11,866 nt of DNA from NCBI GenBank assembly GCA_964446285.1, contig CAYUNT010000144.1, positions 1 through 11,866 of the forward strand, written 5' to 3'. Numbering within the stretch: the first letter of the stretch is position 1; each line of letters begins with the position of its first letter. The notes under the pieces were generated by a model. It saw only the letters and a program-made list of their open reading frames with translations. It was not told the origin of the DNA and did not search any database. Source of the stretch: CAYUNT01 sp964446285 (GTDB taxonomy: Bacteria > Sumerlaeota > Sumerlaeia > SLMS01 > CAYUNT01). Of the stretch, positions 6,946-11,866 are shown piece after piece. Both the position numbers and the translations under genes were made by a program.

Positions 6946-9900
6946 CAGTCATCCGACACCACGGATCCATCGCAAAACATTCCGGGGATTTATGGAGTTG
7001 TGGTGAAGGCCACGTCCAATACCCTGGATTCCACAACGGCCGTTCCGATTCCCGGCGCCAAGGTGGTGTTGCACAATATATCTTCCGACTGGCCCACTTT
7101 CGCCGTGATTCAGGATCGAGTGGCGCTGACGAACGAGTTGGGACAGTTCGGCTTCCCCCAGGTGATTCCGGGCGTTTATGAGCTGATTGTCACAAAGGAA
7201 GGATTCCAGGAAGCCCACGTGCAGGTGGAATACCATGCAAACGCCGGAACGGTTCTTCCTGTGCTTCGCGTGACAATTGCTTTGATTCCCAACACGCAGC
7301 CGCCCCAGGGCCGGTTGATTTACGGCAAGGTATTTATGCGCAGTTCTTCAAGCACCTCGGGGGTGGTTCCTGTCCCCGGCGCGCTTGTTGAGGCGCGGCC
7401 CGAGATAGAATTGCCCATATATCCGCCCGCGCCCCCCATCGTCTCCGCCGTAACCGGGCAAAACGGAATGTATGAGATGAAACTTCCGGAAACGGCAGCG
7501 CTGCCTGTGATGATTTGGGTGACTCCGCCTGGCGCGGCCGCGCGCATTTTCGTGAAAAAAATCGAGCAGATTCCCGCAACGGGGCTTTTGCTCAACATCG
7601 AAATTCCCAACACAACCGAGCCGACCGTTACGCCCACGCGCACGCCCGAACTCACCCAATCCCCGACGCCGACGCGAACTCCGTCGCCCGTGGAAATGGT
7701 GATTTATGGAACGGTGTATTTGGGGATTCCTTCCGCAACGGGCGGAGTGGCCCAGCCCATTCCGGATGCGCTCGTGGAAGTCCGCGCCGAGTGTGAAATC
7801 GCCATTTATCCGCCGCCGGACCCAATCGCTTCAGCCCGAACCGACGCGCAGGGCAACTACCGCATCGTCATTCGCGAGAATGTTCCATTCCCGCTCATTG
7901 CCAAAGCCTCCAAGGCGGGATTCCTCGATAGCGAGAGCAAAAAGATCGAGTCGATTCCCACCGGGGGGATGCGCGTGAATTTTGCGCTGTTCCCCGGCGG
8001 CCTGATCACCCCCACTCCCACGCCGATTCCCGAAAAGGGCTTCGCCTATGGAACTGTGTATGCGGCGGACCGCCCCTCGACCGATCCGACAGAACGCCCA
8101 ACAATAATCAAGCCTTTGCCTGGCGCGAAGGTGGTTCTTTGGGCGCAGAATGATGCCACAGGGTCTGTTATTTCGACGAAGCCTCTTGGCCAAGCCATTA
8201 CAGATGAAAACGGCCAATACAAGATCGAAGACCTGCCCTTGGGCATTCCGGTCCTTGCCCAGGCGACCAAGGAAGGATTTACGCTCGATCAGAAGCGCCT
8301 GGACACCATTCTGCCCGAGGGTTCGCCCATTGACTTCTTTGTGTATCCGCGCGTGTGGCCCACCCTGACCCCGGTTCCCACTCCGCCCGAACAATCGGGA
8401 ATCTGCGGAATCGTCGTCGAGAAGACCATGCTCACAGTTATCATCCCGATCCCCGGCGCGCTTGTGGAAATCTATAACGCCGGAACGGGCACGGTTCCGC
8501 CTGGAATGGTCACTGGCAGCCAGAACGGCGCATCGGCCACCGAGGGATCGGACGATGCAACAATTGGCGATGTTCCGCAGCCGCCTGTCGCGCGCGTGAA
8601 GACGGCGGATGATGGCTCCTTCTGCGCGGCGCCTTTGCCAGCCGGGCCGTATTGGGTTCGCGCTTGCGCGGAAAATCATTATTCGGAATTCCGGCACGTC
8701 GAGGTTGTGGAGGGACCGCCGGTGTATGTCGTGATGGCGCTTCAAGCCAAACCTACCCCGGAACCTACCCCAACACCCAGTTCGGAAAAAGGAACTCTCT
8801 TCGGGAAGGCCACGACGTTTGCCGTGTCCTCGACCGGAGCGTATGTGGAAATCCCGCTGGCGGGAGTGGAAATTCTTGCCTACGCGGACACGCCGATTAT
8901 GGCGGCCGCAGACAACACCGGAAATTCGCCGCTGCCTCAGCCACCCGCAGGCGGCGCGGTTACGAATAACGAAGGCCGCTATGTGATTCCTTATCTCACT
9001 GCCGGTCCCTATACAGTAAAGGCCGCCAAACCAGGATACGAAACGGCAACCAAGTCCGCGATGATTACCGCGGGCGGACGCACGGAACTCAACTTCGAGA
9101 TGAAGCCGGCGCCCGGTCCGACCCCCGAGCCGACGGTGACGCCGAATCCCGAGGCAGGCGCGCTGTATGGAATGGTGTATGACGAAAGCGCGCAAACCTT
9201 TGCGCCCGGACTCGTTCCTGTGGCGGGCGCGGAGGTGCTGGTCTTCCCGGCCGAAGCCTACATCAACGGGACCGAAGCGCGTCCGCTGCCTCTGCTCGGC
9301 CGCGGCAAGAGCAATGGACAAGGTCTCTATCGCATCGAGCCGCTTCCGCCCATTCCGGTGGTGGTGCGCGTAATCCATCCTGACTACCTGCCCGCGGAAG
9401 CAAAGGCGGATATACAACCCTCCACCGACACACTTTACAATATCGGACTTAAACCACTTCCCCCGCAGCCAACCCCGACGCCAACCGCCACGGCAGTGGA
9501 ACCGGCGCTCTTTGCCGGGCGCGTGGTGGCCGCCGGAGCGGATGGCGCGCTGCGGCCCATCGAAGGCGCAAAGGTATGCCTCTTTGGCAACAACAGCCTG
9601 TCAACTACTCTACAAGAACCGGCTGGCTGCACGGAAACGAATGAATCCGGTGAATTCGCCATGCGCGTGCAACCCGGACCGTATGTGGCCGTGGTTGAGG
9701 CGCTCGGATTCCTGCGCCAGGTGCGCCCGGTCAAACTCAACTCGGGCCTGAATGAGCCTGCCATATTCGAGATGATTCCGATTCCTCAGCCGACGCCGAC
9801 GCCTGAGCCGCGCCTAGGCAACCTCAAGGGCGTGGTGATGGACGTTCCGCCGCCCAACGCCGATGTCATGCCGCGTCCGATCGCGGATGCGCTCGTCTGT

Positions 9901-11859
9901 CTCTACAAGGCCAATAGCGCCTCAGACACCTTGGGCGAGCCGGTGGCGAAGGCCCGGACAGGCAAGGACGGCACATTCGCCATCGAGCCAGTCCCCGCGG
10001 GTCTTTACGTCGGCGTGGCCGAAAAAGAAGGCTACATGCGCGACGTCAAGGCCGTGAAAATCATCGCGGGCGAGACCGCTGAAGTGCGCTTCAATCTGGC
10101 GGCGCGCGAACCGGAACCGACGCCGACGCCTCTTCCCGAACGCGGCGCGCTGGCTGGGCTTGTAATCGAGAAAATCGCAGCCGAGCCAGGCGACGCTCCA
10201 ACCACCAAGCCCATTGCGGGCGCGATTGTCACCGCCGTGCTCGTGGATCGCACCGATCCGGCCGCGGACGCCACCAAGGTGGCCGGGCGCGCCGTAACAG
10301 ACTCTCAGGGGCGCTGGGCGATTGAGAAACTCCTGCCGGGTGAATACATCGTCGTGGCGCGCGCCATCGGCTATGAAGAAGGCAAAGCCTCCGCCGTGGT
10401 GAATCCGAAGGCTGTCACCCGTGTTGTTATCGTTCTGGAAAAGAAAACCCCGCCGGATCCGACGCTTCCGGGCGTGATCGAAGGCCGCGTGATGCGTCCG
10501 GCCCAGGTGGATGCCACGGTTGAAAATCCCGCCTCTTCCAATGTGGCGCTGGAACCTGTCGAGGGTTCGACCGTCACCACCTACCTCATCCTCGTCGGGC
10601 AGAATGACCCGGCTACGATGGAACCAAGCGGCCGCGCGGTCACCGACGCCGAAGGCAAGTATCGCATCCCCGGGCTGGCGGCGGGAATGCATCTGGTCAT
10701 TGCCCAGGCCGCCGGACTCCAGACGCGGATGCAACTGGCCGCCGTGCTGCCCGATCTGGCCACGCGCGTGGACTTCATCCTGCCGCCCGTGCGACCCGAG
10801 GATGGTGTCGAGCCGCCAATCAACATCGTTGATGACGAAGAAGGCCAGAATGTGGCGGACGACGACAGCGCGCAGTGGCGCCTCTATGGCGATCCGAATC
10901 AATACGACATGCCGCAGGGCGAACATCGTAATGGATGGCTCGTGCTGCGGGCCGTGAATAACAACCACTGCTTCGGCGCGTGGCAATCCGTCGATGGGTG
11001 GCTTGCCCGCAAAGAAGATGTTCTCTACCGCATCAAATTTGTCATGGCCACCGACGAAACGGATCCCGCGCTCGCGCCGTGGTTCCGCATGCGTCTGAAC
11101 AACGACATCTATCAACAAGTGGATGCGTTCCAGGTGATCAACAAGGGCGATGGAAGCCTGGCCCCGACGCCCGATGGAACGCCTTACATCTGGCTGGTCG
11201 AGGCGATGAAAATCGGCAAGGTTCACGCAACGCCTGGCGACGGACTCCACTTCTCGTTCGACCTCATCAATGTGGCGGGCGCAAGCGCGGATCAGCCGGA
11301 ACTTGTCATGAAAGCGCTGAAGATCGACACGATTCCGCTGGCCAGCCTGCAAGTGGTGAAGGTGCTCAAGAGATGGACCTTCGAGAACGGCGCGGAAGGC
11401 TGGTTCGCCGGGTCGCTGCCCGGACAGTATGAAGCGCCCGACTTTTCCGCGGCGGGCGGCGCGCTTCGCACCCATAGCCACTCGCAAAATCGCATCGTCG
11501 GCGCGTGGATCAGTCCGCTTGACGCAATCGTCTGCCCCGAGGCGGGCGCCATTGTGCGCGCCACGTTCCGCGTAACGGGAAATCAGGACGACCTGAGCAA
11601 GATCACGCAACTGCGTGTGCGCATCAACTCGCTCGATAATCAAGTCAGCATCGAGAAATTCATCATGAGCCAGTATGACGGCGCCAATTCGCCGCCGCGC
11701 TCAGGCAAAGAATACCGCCTCTATCTCGAAGTGCCCAATGAACTGGCCGGCAAGGGCATTTACTTCGCGATAGATCATCTATGCTTCGATACGAGCGACG
11801 CCGCCGATAACGAGATTGGCCTCGATTCGGTGGTGATCGAGCAACTCGCGACCCCATAG
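6853..11859 (+). CDS. Giant secreted protein: eleven carboxypeptidase-regulatory-like domains plus C-terminal beta modules
   Basis: The product has 1668 residues. It begins with a Sec signal peptide (residues 1-31) and probable cleavage after V-A-A. Residues 43-1322 hold eleven units of 101-131 residues. Each typically has an opening G-x-V strand, a P-I-x-G-A-x-V strand, a T-x-x-x-G-x-Y turn, a G-x-Y/P-Y-x-V-x-A strand with K-x-G-Y/F, and a final hydrophobic strand. This is the carboxypeptidase-regulatory-like fold (Ig/transthyretin-like), usually an extracellular spacer or glycan-related module. Most units are joined by Pro/Thr linkers such as PTPTP. Two further beta-rich regions (about 1323-1505 and 1506-1668) have aromatic-rich strands reminiscent of carbohydrate-binding jelly rolls but are not assigned. 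No peptidase, LPxTG or obvious C-terminal anchor is visible, so the protein may be released, attached non-covalently or bound through its tip. It follows its own promoter-like region. Confidence 0.85.
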   Translation: MKPELIDKGRSRLIALAAGLLFLALAGTVAAQSSDTTDPSQNIPGIYGVVVKATSNTLDSTTAVPIPGAKVVLHNISSDWPTFAVIQDRVALTNELGQFGFPQVIPGVYELIVTKEGFQEAHVQVEYHANAGTVLPVLRVTIALIPNTQPPQGRLIYGKVFMRSSSSTSGVVPVPGALVEARPEIELPIYPPAPPIVSAVTGQNGMYEMKLPETAALPVMIWVTPPGAAARIFVKKIEQIPATGLLLNIEIPNTTEPTVTPTRTPELTQSPTPTRTPSPVEMVIYGTVYLGIPSATGGVAQPIPDALVEVRAECEIAIYPPPDPIASARTDAQGNYRIVIRENVPFPLIAKASKAGFLDSESKKIESIPTGGMRVNFALFPGGLITPTPTPIPEKGFAYGTVYAADRPSTDPTERPTIIKPLPGAKVVLWAQNDATGSVISTKPLGQAITDENGQYKIEDLPLGIPVLAQATKEGFTLDQKRLDTILPEGSPIDFFVYPRVWPTLTPVPTPPEQSGICGIVVEKTMLTVIIPIPGALVEIYNAGTGTVPPGMVTGSQNGASATEGSDDATIGDVPQPPVARVKTADDGSFCAAPLPAGPYWVRACAENHYSEFRHVEVVEGPPVYVVMALQAKPTPEPTPTPSSEKGTLFGKATTFAVSSTGAYVEIPLAGVEILAYADTPIMAAADNTGNSPLPQPPAGGAVTNNEGRYVIPYLTAGPYTVKAAKPGYETATKSAMITAGGRTELNFEMKPAPGPTPEPTVTPNPEAGALYGMVYDESAQTFAPGLVPVAGAEVLVFPAEAYINGTEARPLPLLGRGKSNGQGLYRIEPLPPIPVVVRVIHPDYLPAEAKADIQPSTDTLYNIGLKPLPPQPTPTPTATAVEPALFAGRVVAAGADGALRPIEGAKVCLFGNNSLSTTLQEPAGCTETNESGEFAMRVQPGPYVAVVEALGFLRQVRPVKLNSGLNEPAIFEMIPIPQPTPTPEPRLGNLKGVVMDVPPPNADVMPRPIADALVCLYKANSASDTLGEPVAKARTGKDGTFAIEPVPAGLYVGVAEKEGYMRDVKAVKIIAGETAEVRFNLAAREPEPTPTPLPERGALAGLVIEKIAAEPGDAPTTKPIAGAIVTAVLVDRTDPAADATKVAGRAVTDSQGRWAIEKLLPGEYIVVARAIGYEEGKASAVVNPKAVTRVVIVLEKKTPPDPTLPGVIEGRVMRPAQVDATVENPASSNVALEPVEGSTVTTYLILVGQNDPATMEPSGRAVTDAEGKYRIPGLAAGMHLVIAQAAGLQTRMQLAAVLPDLATRVDFILPPVRPEDGVEPPINIVDDEEGQNVADDDSAQWRLYGDPNQYDMPQGEHRNGWLVLRAVNNNHCFGAWQSVDGWLARKEDVLYRIKFVMATDETDPALAPWFRMRLNNDIYQQVDAFQVINKGDGSLAPTPDGTPYIWLVEAMKIGKVHATPGDGLHFSFDLINVAGASADQPELVMKALKIDTIPLASLQVVKVLKRWTFENGAEGWFAGSLPGQYEAPDFSAAGGALRTHSHSQNRIVGAWISPLDAIVCPEAGAIVRATFRVTGNQDDLSKITQLRVRINSLDNQVSIEKFIMSQYDGANSPPRSGKEYRLYLEVPNELAGKGIYFAIDHLCFDTSDAADNEIGLDSVVIEQLATP
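6979..10818 (+). repeat. Eleven tandem protein-domain repeats with Pro-Thr linkers
   Basis: Repeat units start at about 6979, 7309, 7690, 8032, 8389, 8782, 9151, 9508, 9811, 10138 and 10465. Most are preceded by Pro/Thr linkers of varied length; the longest (about 7610-7689) contains repeated PTRTP. Units 1 to 2 and 10 to 11 are joined by shorter Pro-containing linkers. The units are diverged in DNA sequence, but the linkers reuse short words: CCGACGCCGACGCCT occurs at both 9790-9804 and 10117-10131. Units 5, 8 and 9 contain cysteines (three, two and one respectively); the others are essentially cysteine-free. Confidence 0.85.
10819..11856 (+). other. Unassigned C-terminal double module of the giant repeat protein
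   Basis: After an acidic spacer rich in Asp (around residues 1326-1338) come two beta-rich regions without Pro-Thr linkers. The first contains W-R-L-Y-G and G-W-L-V-L-R-A strands and a Cys in N-N-N-H-C-F-G. The second opens with W-T-F-E-N-G-A-E-G-W, a pattern often seen at the start of carbohydrate-binding or concanavalin-like modules, and ends with a strand D-S-V-V-I-E-Q-L. Both are roughly 160-185 residues. Family assignment by eye is not secure. Confidence 0.55.
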
Positions 11860-11866
11860 CGTATGC

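Noticed and set aside
7610..7689. CRISPR-like or noncoding repeat array in the Pro-Thr linkers
   Set aside because: The repetition is short and codon-based (ACG/CCG words), stays in frame with the protein and has no spacer structure.
7831..9417. 528-codon open frame on the - strand inside the giant gene
   Set aside because: The + strand encodes regular domain repeats with proper motifs. The antisense translation is Arg/His/Gly-rich and has no coherent repeat domain.
9922..11643. 573-codon open frame on the - strand inside the giant gene
   Set aside because: Same reason: a long shadow frame caused by codon composition, with no start signal or domain.

Overview
The window is GC-rich, densely packed bacterial chromosome. 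All six supported protein genes lie on the + strand. Start sites have variable or weak Shine-Dalgarno sequences. The gene content (diadenylate cyclase plus YbbR protein, PdxJ, a polytopic membrane protein with C-terminal TPRs, and a giant secreted protein with Pro-Thr linkers) suggests an uncultivated or deep-branching Gram-negative-type lineage, something like the PVC/FCB neighbourhood, Hydrogenedentes or Sumerlaeota. That placement is an impression from gene style. No rRNA or marker gene here proves it. I see no mobile element, tRNA, rRNA or CRISPR array.

Region 1 (1-2039): a hairpin with an A-tract before it and a T-tract after it (28-65) probably closes transcription from the left. It is followed by cdaA (202-1008) and cdaR/ybbR (1005-2039), which overlap by 4 bases. 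Together they form the membrane c-di-AMP synthesis module.

Region 2 (2040-6571): after a 119-base gap with a small hairpin comes pdxJ (2159-2896, vitamin B6 synthesis). It is translationally coupled by ATGA to a GT4-type glycosyltransferase (2893-4242), which in turn overlaps a large polytopic membrane protein (about 4214-6571). The membrane protein has a GT-C-like layout: a loop carrying D-x-x-W-H, about 10-12 membrane helices, a soluble domain and C-terminal TPRs. The last two genes look like a surface-glycan or protein-glycosylation pair, but their substrates cannot be read from sequence.

Region 3 (6572-11859): a 281-base, lower-GC gap with a plausible sigma70-type promoter and a strong ribosome binding site precedes a secreted protein of 1668 residues. 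It has a signal peptide and eleven tandem carboxypeptidase-regulatory-like (Ig/transthyretin-like) domains of 101-131 residues, most joined by Pro-Thr linkers. Two unassigned beta-rich C-terminal modules follow. It resembles a long extracellular stalk with a binding tip and is the most unusual object in the window. A link between it and the adjacent glycosyltransferase pair, for example glycosylation of its Thr/Pro linkers, is speculative but testable.
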